Shown here: piece by piece, positions 1 to 5,602 of the stretch
How the letters are laid out: the number at the start of each line of letters is the position of its first letter
Position numbering within the stretch: the first letter of the stretch is position 1
NCBI GenBank assembly: GCA_902473545.1
Contig: CABRSG010000166.1
Coordinates: 1 to 5,602, forward strand
DNA: 5,602 nucleotides
From: an uncultured Lachnospiraceae bacterium
GTDB taxonomy: Bacteria; Bacillota; Clostridia; Lachnospirales; Lachnospiraceae
Reading direction: 5' to 3'
Made by a program: the position numbers and the translations under genes
Notes under the pieces: generated by a model
Database searches by the model: none
What the model saw: only the letters and a program-made list of their open reading frames with translations
What the model was told of the DNA's origin: nothing

Positions 1-684
1 CTGCCGATCTACGGATTTTTTGCCTCGGTCTTTTTCCCGGATCACGCTGCGCTGGTGATGATCGGACTGTATTTTATCGGAATTCTTGTGGGAATCCTTG
101 TGGCGGTCATTTCTAAGAGCAGTATGTTTAAGGGCGAGGCGGTGCCGTTTGTTATGGAGCTTCCGAATTATCGTATGCCGGGAGCGAAAAATGTGGCGCA
201 GCTTCTGTGGGAAAAGGCGAAGGACTTCCTGCAGCGAGCCTTTACCGTCATTTTTATAGCAACGATCGTAATCTGGTTTTTGCAGACCTTCGACCTGCAT
301 TTCAGTATGGTAAGCGATTCGCAGAACAGTATTCTTGCGATGCTCGCCGGATGGATCGCACCGCTGTTTGCTCCGCTCGGCTTTGGAGACTGGCGCATTT
401 CCACAGCGCTGATCACCGGCTTCATGGCAAAGGAAAGCGTCGTATCCACGCTCAACGTGCTCTTTGGCAGCACTGAAGCAGTGCTCGCGGCAATTTCTCC
501 GCTCGCGGCAGCCTCGCTGCTGGTATTCTGCCTGCTCTATACCCCATGCGTTGCCGCAATCGCATCCATCAAGCGTGAGCTTGGCGGCAAATGGGCGGCG
601 GGTGTTGTCGTCGGTCAGTGCGCGATCGCATGGGTGTGCGCGCTGGTTGTGCGGCTGGCCGGGCTGCTGTTTGGACTGGGATGA
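1..684 (+). CDS. feoB: Ferrous iron transport protein B (FeoB), C-terminal part
   Basis: FeoB is the inner-membrane Fe(II) permease, with an N-terminal GTPase domain and a C-terminal channel domain. Only the last 227 residues are here; the reading frame is open from base 1, so the GTPase domain lies upstream of the window. Visible family marks, numbered from the window start, are PFVMELPNYRMPG (49-61), GFMAKESVVSTLNVLFG (140-156) and the late helix with LLYTPC around residues 178-183, whose Cys is conserved in many FeoB proteins. Hydrophobic segments lie at about 16-37, 80-98, 110-128, 160-180 and 200-226. The protein ends normally at TGA 682-684. Uptake of iron under anoxic conditions, where Fe(II) is soluble, fits an anaerobe. 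There is no visible terminator in the 54 bases before the next gene. Identification is from family knowledge and is firm; the gene is partial because of the window edge, not because it is broken. Confidence 0.95.
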   Translation: MPIYGFFASVFFPDHAALVMIGLYFIGILVGILVAVISKSSMFKGEAVPFVMELPNYRMPGAKNVAQLLWEKAKDFLQRAFTVIFIATIVIWFLQTFDLHFSMVSDSQNSILAMLAGWIAPLFAPLGFGDWRISTALITGFMAKESVVSTLNVLFGSTEAVLAAISPLAAASLLVFCLLYTPCVAAIASIKRELGGKWAAGVVVGQCAIAWVCALVVRLAGLLFGLG

Positions 685-728
685 GCAGCAATATGTGAAC
701 AGGAATATAGTCTTTGATCTGCAAACAT

Positions 729-734
729 GGAGGG
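729..734 (+). promoter_or_regulatory. Ribosome binding site that decides the Dus start
   Basis: GGAGGG lies four bases before ATG 739 and overlaps the other in-frame candidate, ATG 727. A ribosome using this site could not start at 727, and no comparable purine-rich site lies a suitable distance before 727. This favours 739 as the true start. Confidence 0.7.
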
Positions 735-738
735 AACT

Positions 739-1668
739 ATGCAATACTACGTCGCCCCGCTTGAGGGCATCACCGGCTACATTTTCCGCAATGCCCACCA
801 CAAATTTTTTCCGGGTGCGGACAAATATTTTATTCCGTTCATCGAGCCGAAGCCGAATTCGAAGAAGATTTTTTCCTCGCGGGAGCTGAACGACATTCTG
901 CCGGAGCACAATGAGGGAATGTACGCCGTGCCGCAGATCCTCACGAATAAGTGGGAGGATTTTGTGTGGACGGCGAAGCATCTGCAGGAGTACGGTTACA
1001 AAGAGGTGAATATCAATCTGGGCTGTCCGTCGAAAACGGTAGTATCGAAGAGGCGAGGAGCAGGCTTTCTCGCCGATCCGGAGGGCGTGGACGATTTTCT
1101 TGCGCACATTTATGACGCGCTGGATATGAAAATTTCCGTGAAAACACGTCTCGGCAAAGAGAATCCGGTGGAATTTCGCTGGCTCCTGGAGATTTACAAC
1201 AAATATCCGCTTTCGGAGCTGATCGTCCATCCGCGCACGCAGAAGGAATTTTATGGATTTATGCCGCATTATGAGATGTTTGCAGAAGCATTGGAGGAAA
1301 CGAGCCTGCCGGTGTGCTACAACGGGGATGTGAATACGAAGGACGACTGCCGGGAAATCGAGCAGCGTTTTTCGCAGATCACCGGAGTGATGATGGGCAG
1401 AGGGATTCTGCGAAATCCGGGATTGATCGGGGAAATCCGCGGCGGGGAAAAGGCGGACGTCCGGAGGCTGCGCGAATTTCACGATGAGCTGTACGAAAAT
1501 TACAAAGAGGAAATGTCCGGTGACGTGCAGGTTTTATTTAAGATGAAGGAGCTTTGGACATACCTGCGCCATTCCTTTGTAATAGAAGAAAAAACAGAAA
1601 AGAAGCTCTTTAAGGCGAAGCACCTTCGGGAATATGATGCGGCGGTGGCTGCGATATTTTTTTCGTGA
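739..1668 (+). CDS. tRNA-dihydrouridine synthase family protein
   Basis: This 309-residue cytoplasmic flavoenzyme should reduce specific uridines in tRNA to dihydrouridine using NADPH and FMN. It is a Dus-type TIM barrel: APLEGITG near the N-terminus (residues 6-13) is the first FMN-binding strand. NLGCPS carries the catalytic Cys (C96). KTRLG (135-139) contains the conserved Lys, HPRTQ (164-168) the conserved His and Arg, NGDV (195-198) the Asn-Gly-Asp that contacts flavin, and MMGRG (218-222) the phosphate-binding loop. The start at 739 gives the MQYYVAPLEG opening usual for clostridial members; an in-frame ATG at 727 would add four residues but sits on the ribosome binding site. Length is normal for the family. 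After C96 it reads SKRRGAGFL, where relatives I recall have SKGRG; this is a small substitution. Which tRNA position it modifies cannot be told from sequence alone, so no symbol is given. It follows feoB by 54 bases and may share its transcript. Confidence 0.93.
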   Translation: MQYYVAPLEGITGYIFRNAHHKFFPGADKYFIPFIEPKPNSKKIFSSRELNDILPEHNEGMYAVPQILTNKWEDFVWTAKHLQEYGYKEVNINLGCPSKTVVSKRRGAGFLADPEGVDDFLAHIYDALDMKISVKTRLGKENPVEFRWLLEIYNKYPLSELIVHPRTQKEFYGFMPHYEMFAEALEETSLPVCYNGDVNTKDDCREIEQRFSQITGVMMGRGILRNPGLIGEIRGGEKADVRRLREFHDELYENYKEEMSGDVQVLFKMKELWTYLRHSFVIEEKTEKKLFKAKHLREYDAAVAAIFFS

Positions 1669-1672
1669 GCAC

Positions 1673-1690
1673 ATCGGGGGGTCTGCCGAT
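1673..1690 (+). other. Small hairpin just after the Dus gene
   Basis: ATCGG (1673-1677) and CCGAT (1686-1690) are a perfect 5 bp inverted repeat around an 8-base G-rich loop, starting four bases after the Dus stop codon. No T-run follows, so it is not a standard intrinsic terminator. It could protect the 3' end of the mRNA or be chance. Confidence 0.3.
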
Positions 1691-1693
1691 ATA

Positions 1694-1729
1694 GAGGATT
1701 GGATACAAAAGCCCCGGCGCCAGGTCCTC
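1694..1729 (+). other. Hairpin in the gap between Dus and the regulator
   Basis: GAGGA-T-TGG (1694-1702) can pair with CCA-GG-TCCTC (1720-1729), giving 8 bp interrupted by a small internal loop, with a 17-base GC-rich loop. It lies directly behind the preceding small hairpin (1673-1690). No T-run follows. Function unknown; it may be part of a 3' mRNA structure. Confidence 0.3.
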
Positions 1730-1780
1730 CTCCTGTAGCTTGTCTCAGAAAAATGAATGTCAAAAAATCCTTGTTTTAAG

Positions 1781-1820
1781 CGACTTTCCTAACAGTCGGG
1801 TTGGAAAAACGGCCTTTTTT
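1781..1820 (+). terminator. Weak candidate intrinsic terminator before the regulator gene
   Basis: CGACT (1781-1785) and AGTCG (1794-1798) form a 5 bp stem, and a run of six T occupies 1815-1820. The 16-base distance between the stem and the T-run is too long for a classic terminator, and only weak GU-rich pairing (GGTT with GGCC) is available next to the T-run. The place, just upstream of a new promoter, is where the Dus transcript would be expected to end. Confidence 0.3.
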
Positions 1821-1821
1821 A

Positions 1822-1850
1822 TTGACTTTTCAGGCGGGGATTATTATGCT
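1822..1850 (+). promoter_or_regulatory. Sigma-A-like promoter of the regulator/PTS unit
   Basis: TTGACT (1822-1827) matches the -35 consensus at five of six positions. After a 17-base spacer, TATGCT (1845-1850) matches the -10 consensus at four of six. Transcription would start near 1856-1858, giving a leader of about 40 bases before ATG 1896. A better -10 by sequence, TATTAT at 1842-1847, would leave a spacer of only 14 bases and is less likely. This is the best promoter in the window. Confidence 0.6.
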
Positions 1851-1857
1851 GAAGGCA

Positions 1858-1869
1858 ATCCTGCAGGAT
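1858..1869. promoter_or_regulatory. Perfect 12-base palindrome at the predicted transcription start, possible operator
   Basis: ATCCTGCAGGAT is a perfect palindrome, located immediately at or after the predicted transcription start and 26 bases before the start codon of the Xre-type regulator. Dimeric helix-turn-helix regulators of this family often bind short palindromes at their own promoter, so autoregulation is plausible. With no central spacer it would form only a poor RNA hairpin, which favours a DNA site. No second copy was noticed in the 79-base gap before the PTS gene. Confidence 0.4.
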
Positions 1870-1895
1870 GAACGAAAAAGTCGGGAGGACATGGT

Positions 1896-3146
1896 ATGGA
1901 AAATAAGAAAACATTTGGAGCTTTTATTCTGCGCCGGCGAAAAGAGCTTGGCATGACGCAGAAGGAATTTGCGGGGAAGCTGTACGTGACAGAATCGGCA
2001 GTGAGCAAATGGGAGCGGGGAATGAGTTACCCGGACATCACATTGATCCGCAGCATCTGCGACGTTCTGGAGATCTCCGAGCATGAGCTTCTCACCGGGA
2101 GCGAGGATACGGAAAAGCGCTCCTCGGAGAAGCTTGCGGAAAAATATCTGCGGCTGACACGCAATTACCGGCTGGCGCAGTACCTTATCTATGGAGCGGT
2201 TTTGCTGGGATGCGCAATCGGAAATCTTGCGTCGTCGCATACGTTAGACTGGTTTTTTATCGTGCTTACGGCGATGATGATCAGCGCTTCGCTGACGCTG
2301 GTTCCGGCGCTTGCCGCGCTGCATCCTGTGCTTGCACAGTGTAAGGCTGCAGTTTCCCTTGGAAGCTTTCTGGTTTCCCTGGAGCTTTTGCTGCTGGTGT
2401 GCTGCCTGCAGACCGGCGGCGACTGGTTCCCGATGGCAGGCATTAGTGTGCTGTTTGGAGCTGCTCTGGTTTTGCTGCCGTTTCTGCTTCCCACGCTGCC
2501 GCTGCCGGAGTGTCTGGCGCACCGGAAAACGTCGTTTTATCTGATTGCGGTGATGACGCTGTTAATTTTGCTGCTTTTCATCGGATGCCTGAAAAATGAC
2601 GGTGACTGGTTCTTTACAGCGGCGCTTGGAACGCTCTTTGGAACCGGATTTTTCATTCTGCCGGTGCTGCTGCGCCAGCTTCCTCTGCCGGAAGCGTTGA
2701 GATCGCACAAAACGCTGCTGTATTTTATGCTGCAGACGATTGTTTTGATCTTGCTTCTTGTCGCGGTCGATTTTGGAGCTGACGGAAGCGGCGGAAGAGA
2801 TTTTATCCGGGAAATGCTGCCGATGACGATGCTGATCGCAGCGCTTCCCTGGGGCGAAATGCTGCTGATCCGATATCTTCCGGTGAGCGGCTGGTTCAGG
2901 GCGTCTGCATGTGCTCTGCTTGCCGCCCTCTGGATCTGGCTGTTCCCGGCAGCTATGGATGCAATCCTGTTTTTTAAATATGGACCGTCCATTAATTCAT
3001 GGAATCTGTGGCTCACATTTGATTTTCGCGTGTGGGGCGGCAATCAGACGGCGATAAATGTCATTGCAATCATTCTGTTTTCGCTGCTGGCGATCGCGGC
3101 GGCGCTGGCTGGCGTTGGGATGTGGAGGAAAAAGAAAGGCTGCTAA
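1896..3146 (+). CDS. Xre-family helix-turn-helix regulator with a large repeated membrane domain
   Basis: The 416-residue protein begins with a Cro/CI-type helix-turn-helix (about residues 7-66): TQKEFAGKL is the second helix and TESAVSKWERG the recognition helix, followed by the YPDITLIRSICDVLEI segment typical of the family. After a short charged linker (69-90) the rest is membrane: hydrophobic segments at about 94-111, 119-142, 153-172, 180-200, 213-231, 239-259, 273-292, 308-326, 334-352 and 387-409, ending in RKKKGC. Within it a unit of about 58-61 residues occurs three times, each starting with a DWF motif (D118, D176, D237); copies 2 and 3 share GDWF, LFG, LP and LPLPE, and copy 1 is more diverged. 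GGGAGG at 1883-1888, seven bases before ATG 1896, supports the start. Such proteins may sense something in or at the membrane and regulate nearby genes; the signal and target are unknown. It lies 79 bases ahead of the PTS gene on the same strand with no terminator between, so it may control or be co-expressed with it. Confidence 0.88.
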   Translation: MENKKTFGAFILRRRKELGMTQKEFAGKLYVTESAVSKWERGMSYPDITLIRSICDVLEISEHELLTGSEDTEKRSSEKLAEKYLRLTRNYRLAQYLIYGAVLLGCAIGNLASSHTLDWFFIVLTAMMISASLTLVPALAALHPVLAQCKAAVSLGSFLVSLELLLLVCCLQTGGDWFPMAGISVLFGAALVLLPFLLPTLPLPECLAHRKTSFYLIAVMTLLILLLFIGCLKNDGDWFFTAALGTLFGTGFFILPVLLRQLPLPEALRSHKTLLYFMLQTIVLILLLVAVDFGADGSGGRDFIREMLPMTMLIAALPWGEMLLIRYLPVSGWFRASACALLAALWIWLFPAAMDAILFFKYGPSINSWNLWLTFDFRVWGGNQTAINVIAIILFSLLAIAAALAGVGMWRKKKGC

Positions 3147-3210
3147 GGGTGAAATCCGGCGTGCTTTGTATAGAATTCCATTTTTCAGACAAAATAACGG
3201 TAAATACCTG

Positions 3211-3216
3211 AAGGAG
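3211..3216 (+). promoter_or_regulatory. Ribosome binding site fixing the PTS start at 3226
   Basis: AAGGAG stands nine bases before ATG 3226. The frame is open back to 3058, inside the regulator gene, but that upstream stretch has no PTS similarity, whereas the residues from 3226 match the usual PTS IIC N-terminus. An out-of-frame ATG at 3221 reads only ATG GAA TGA, ending across the true start codon. Confidence 0.75.
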
Positions 3217-3225
3217 AAGAATGGA

Positions 3226-5409
3226 ATGAAGGATAAAGTGTTTGGTGTTTTACAGCGCGTCGGGCGCAGCTTTATGCTGCCGATCGCGATTCTGCCGGTG
3301 GCGGGGCTGCTTCTCGGCGTCGGCAGTTCCTTTACCAACGAGACGACCATCGCCACCTACCGGCTGCAGTGGCTCCTGGGTGAGGGAACCGTGCTGCACG
3401 CGTTGCTGGTGATCATGAATAAAGTAGGCAGCGCGGTGTTCGATAACCTTCCGCTTATTTTTGCGGTCGGCGTGGCAATTGGCATGGCAAAGCGGGAGAA
3501 GGAGGTTGCCACGCTCTCCGCTGCGATTGCTTATCTCGTCATGAATACGGCGATCAATGCGATGCTGGTGCTGAACGGGGACATTCTGGAGAATGGTCAG
3601 ATCGCGGCGGATGTGCTGGAGGGAACCATTGCATCCGCCTGCGGCATCCCGACACTGCAGACCGGCGTGTTCGGCGGCATTATTGTGGGCTGGGGCGTGG
3701 CGGCGCTGCATAACCGGTTTTATAAGATCGTGCTGCCGAATGCCCTGTCGTTTTTCGGCGGCACCCGGTTTGTGCCGATCATCTCTACGCTGGTCTATAT
3801 GCTCGTCGGCATTCTTTTGTATTTCGTCTGGCCGCCGGTGCAGAACGGCATCCATGCGCTCGGAGGACTGGTGACGGGCAGCGGCTATGTCGGGACGCTT
3901 ATTTTCGGGCTGATCAAGCGTGCGCTGATCCCGTTCGGACTTCATCATGTTTTTTACATGCCGTTCTGGCAGACGGCGCTCGGCGGCACGATGGAGGTGG
4001 GAGGTCAGCTCGTGCAGGGCGGACAGAATATTTTCTTTGCCCAGCTTGCCAATTCTGCGGATGTTTTACATTTCAGCGCGGATGCGACCAGATATTTTTC
4101 GGGTGAATTTATCTTTATGATATTTGGGCTTCCGGGCGCGGCGCTCGCGATGTACCACTGCGCGAAGCCGGAAAAGAAAAAGGCGGCGAAGGGACTGCTT
4201 CTGTCGGCGTCGCTTACCTGGATGCTGACGGGTATTACAGAGCCGCTGGAATTTTCCTTCCTTTTCGTGGCGCCGGCACTGTTTGTCGTGCAGGTGATCC
4301 TGGCGGGATCGGCGTACATGATCGCGCATATGCTCAACATTGCCGTCGGGCTGACGTTCTCGGGCGGTCTGCTGGATCTGTTTCTGTTCGGTATTCTGCA
4401 GGGCAACGCTAAAACGAGCTGGCTGCTGATCATTCCGGTCGGCATCGTATATTTTCTGCTCTACTACTTTATTTTCCGCTTCCTCATCCGCAAATTTGAC
4501 TTTAAAACTCCGGGACGAGAGGATGATGACAGCGAGACGCGCCTTTACACAAAGGCGGACGTGCGTGCGCGCCGGGAGGATTCTGCGAATAAACAGACGG
4601 AGAGTGCGGAGGCGCTCGATCCGGTCAGCGCCGTTATCACGCGCGGTCTTGGCGGAAAACGCAACATCAGCGACGTGGACTGCTGCGCTACCAGGCTTCG
4701 CTGCAGCGTTCACGATGAGACGCTTGTCAACGATGCGCTGCTGAAATCAACCGGGGCGTCCGGCGTCATCCACAAAGGAAAGGGCGTGCAGATCATCTAT
4801 GGACCGCAGGTTTCCGTGATCAAATCTGAGCTGGAGGCCTATCTGGAGACTGCGCCGGAGGAGCTTTATACAGCCGGAACAGAAGAAAGAGGCGGGGAGA
4901 AAGAGTTTGACAATGGCGGACAACAGTCGGCGGAAATCGTGCAGTCCATTTTGATTTCCAGTCCCATCACCGGCATGGCGGGCGATCTTACGATGGTTCC
5001 GGACGAAGCCTTTGCCTCCGGAATGATGGGCGACGGGGCGGTCCTGCCGACGGAAAGCACCGTGGTTGCGCCGGAGGACGGCATGATCGGGTTTGTATTC
5101 GATACAAAGCATGCGATCGGGTTTGAGACGGATCTTGGCATCAGCCTGCTGATTCACATAGGGATCGACACCGTTAAGCTGGACGGGGCAGGCTTCGAGG
5201 TTCTGGTGAGAAACGGGCAGAGAGTGAAAAAGGGCGAGCCGCTTTTAAAACTGAACCTGGAGTATCTGAATAAAAATGCTTCCTCCCTCGTCTCGCCGGT
5301 CATTTGTACCGGGCTGTCAGCGAACCAGAAAATCCGCCTTTTAAAGGAGGGCAAGATAGACGCTGGCGAAGCGCTGTTTGCGGTTGATATTTCCGGAGGG
5401 CAGCCGTAG
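3226..5409 (+). CDS. PTS permease, fused IIC-IIB-IIA, glucose family, probably maltose/alpha-glucoside type
   Basis: This 727-residue membrane protein imports a sugar and phosphorylates it, taking phosphate from HPr via its own IIA and IIB domains. IIC (about 1-421) starts with VGRSFMLPIAILPVAGLLLG, contains GLHHVFYMPFW (H240, H241), the FGLPGAALAMYH segment (300-311) and GITEPLEF (336-343), the substrate-side signature with E339. A charged linker (422-465) leads to IIB (466-541), whose DVDCCATRLR holds the phosphorylated Cys, C487 by alignment to CITRLR of PtsG. A second polar linker leads to IIA (about 577-727), Crr-like, with H629 in the DTKHA segment and the phosphorylated His, H644, in HIGIDTVKLDG. 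All catalytic residues are intact. The DCCATRLR form and the HHVFYMPFW/GGQLVQGGQNIFFAQ stretch resemble maltose and alpha-glucoside permeases more than PtsG or NagE; this specificity is inference, and glucose remains possible. The HPr gene follows after 54 bases without a terminator. No cre site or antiterminator-binding hairpin is evident upstream. Confidence 0.93.
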   Translation: MKDKVFGVLQRVGRSFMLPIAILPVAGLLLGVGSSFTNETTIATYRLQWLLGEGTVLHALLVIMNKVGSAVFDNLPLIFAVGVAIGMAKREKEVATLSAAIAYLVMNTAINAMLVLNGDILENGQIAADVLEGTIASACGIPTLQTGVFGGIIVGWGVAALHNRFYKIVLPNALSFFGGTRFVPIISTLVYMLVGILLYFVWPPVQNGIHALGGLVTGSGYVGTLIFGLIKRALIPFGLHHVFYMPFWQTALGGTMEVGGQLVQGGQNIFFAQLANSADVLHFSADATRYFSGEFIFMIFGLPGAALAMYHCAKPEKKKAAKGLLLSASLTWMLTGITEPLEFSFLFVAPALFVVQVILAGSAYMIAHMLNIAVGLTFSGGLLDLFLFGILQGNAKTSWLLIIPVGIVYFLLYYFIFRFLIRKFDFKTPGREDDDSETRLYTKADVRARREDSANKQTESAEALDPVSAVITRGLGGKRNISDVDCCATRLRCSVHDETLVNDALLKSTGASGVIHKGKGVQIIYGPQVSVIKSELEAYLETAPEELYTAGTEERGGEKEFDNGGQQSAEIVQSILISSPITGMAGDLTMVPDEAFASGMMGDGAVLPTESTVVAPEDGMIGFVFDTKHAIGFETDLGISLLIHIGIDTVKLDGAGFEVLVRNGQRVKKGEPLLKLNLEYLNKNASSLVSPVICTGLSANQKIRLLKEGKIDAGEALFAVDISGGQP

Positions 5410-5463
5410 GAAGCTGCGGACGAAGCTTTGGTATACGCAAAAAACGGGAAAGGACACGGAGAA

Positions 5464-5602
5464 ATGAAAAAATTTGAGTATGTAATAAAAGATCAGCTTG
5501 GCATCCACGCAAGACCTGCGGGTCTGATCGCGCGGCGTGCGGACAAATACAGGAGCCGGATCACCCTGCGTATCGGCGGACGCCCTGCCGATGCCGGAAA
5601 AA
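5464..5602 (+). CDS. ptsH: HPr family phosphocarrier protein, N-terminal part
   Basis: HPr is the small cytoplasmic protein that carries phosphate from Enzyme I to PTS IIA domains. The window holds its first 46 residues and then cuts it; a full HPr has about 85-90. LGIHARPAG places the phosphorylated His at position 15, exactly as in characterised HPr proteins, with Arg17 and Pro18 present. AAAGGA at 5449-5454, nine bases before ATG 5464, supports the start. Ungapped alignment to Bacillus HPr puts Lys46 where the regulatory Ser46 would be (GRPADAGK here, GKTVNLKS there); the next codon begins with A and could still be Ser, so a one-residue shift cannot be excluded. It follows the fused PTS permease by 54 bases with no terminator, so the two are probably co-transcribed. 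Whether this is the general HPr of the cell or a dedicated paralogue is not decidable here; the symbol is given on family grounds. Confidence 0.9.
   Translation, partial: MKKFEYVIKDQLGIHARPAGLIARRADKYRSRITLRIGGRPADAGK

Noticed and set aside
706..711. TATAGT as a -10 element of a separate Dus promoter.
   Set aside because: No acceptable -35 sequence lies 16-18 bases upstream; the best match there has only three of six positions.
727..738. In-frame ATG at 727 as the start of the dihydrouridine synthase.
   Set aside because: The ribosome binding site GGAGGG overlaps this ATG, and the family usually begins as MQYY-APLEG, matching the start at 739.
1500..1763. Minus-strand open frame of 87 codons covering the end of the Dus gene and the spacer.
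   Set aside because: There is no recognisable protein and no convincing ribosome binding site; most of it lies antisense to the conserved Dus C-terminus.
3149..3176. GTGAAA-16-TAGAAT as a promoter directly before the PTS gene.
   Set aside because: The -35 has only four matches and nothing else supports it; it could be real but is too weak to list as a feature.
3058..3225. Possible 56-residue N-terminal extension of the PTS permease, open in frame back to 3058.
   Set aside because: It lies mostly inside the regulator gene in another frame, has no ribosome binding site or PTS similarity, and the usual IIC N-terminus plus AAGGAG point to ATG 3226.
3250..3948. Long open frame of 232 codons on the minus strand inside the PTS gene.
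   Set aside because: Its composition is a shadow of the GC-rich coding strand, rich in Arg, His and Gln, with no domain or ribosome binding site; the + strand frame has unmistakable PTS motifs.
4066..4713. Open frame of 215 codons on the minus strand across the IIC-IIB junction.
   Set aside because: It has low-complexity Arg/Gln-rich translation opposite a well-supported PTS domain, with no independent sign of a gene.
5343..5349. Strong Shine-Dalgarno-like AAGGAGG near the end of the PTS gene.
   Set aside because: It encodes Lys-Glu-Gly in the IIA domain and no start codon follows at a usable distance.

Overview
The window comes from a low-GC-lineage Gram-positive, most likely a gut clostridium of the Lachnospiraceae type with moderately high GC. 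The evidence is the strong GGAGG-type ribosome binding sites, the sigma-A-like promoter, the clostridial style of the dihydrouridine synthase and HPr proteins, and a phosphotransferase (PTS) permease of the Glc family fused as IIC-IIB-IIA. This placement is inferred from protein style and was not tested by a search. Every real gene lies on the + strand, and intergenic gaps are short except for one of 227 bases.

Left part (1-1668). The window opens inside feoB, the ferrous iron permease; only its C-terminal 227 residues are present. After 54 bases with no visible terminator comes a tRNA-dihydrouridine synthase. Its best start is the ATG at 739, not the in-frame ATG at 727, because the ribosome binding site overlaps the latter. 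The two genes are probably housekeeping neighbours, and no functional link is visible.

Middle (1669-1895). This non-coding gap holds two short hairpins behind the dihydrouridine synthase gene, a weak candidate terminator, a good promoter (TTGACT, 17 bases, TATGCT) and, at the predicted transcription start, a perfect 12-base palindrome that could be an operator.

Right part (1896-5602). This looks like one transcription unit of three genes. The first encodes a membrane-anchored Xre-type regulator: an N-terminal helix-turn-helix followed by about ten membrane segments that contain a roughly 58-61-residue repeat present three times. The second encodes a complete single-chain PTS permease (IIC, IIB, IIA) with both phosphorylation sites intact and features of the maltose/alpha-glucoside branch. 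The third is the start of an HPr gene, cut by the window end, with His15 present but Lys where Ser46 is expected. If co-transcribed, the unit supplies the sugar permease, its phosphodonor and a possible membrane-bound regulator together; Enzyme I would still be needed and may lie just downstream.

No RNA gene, CRISPR array, insertion sequence or attachment site was seen. The most interesting part is the regulator with its repeated membrane domain, its palindrome, and its position ahead of a PTS/HPr pair.
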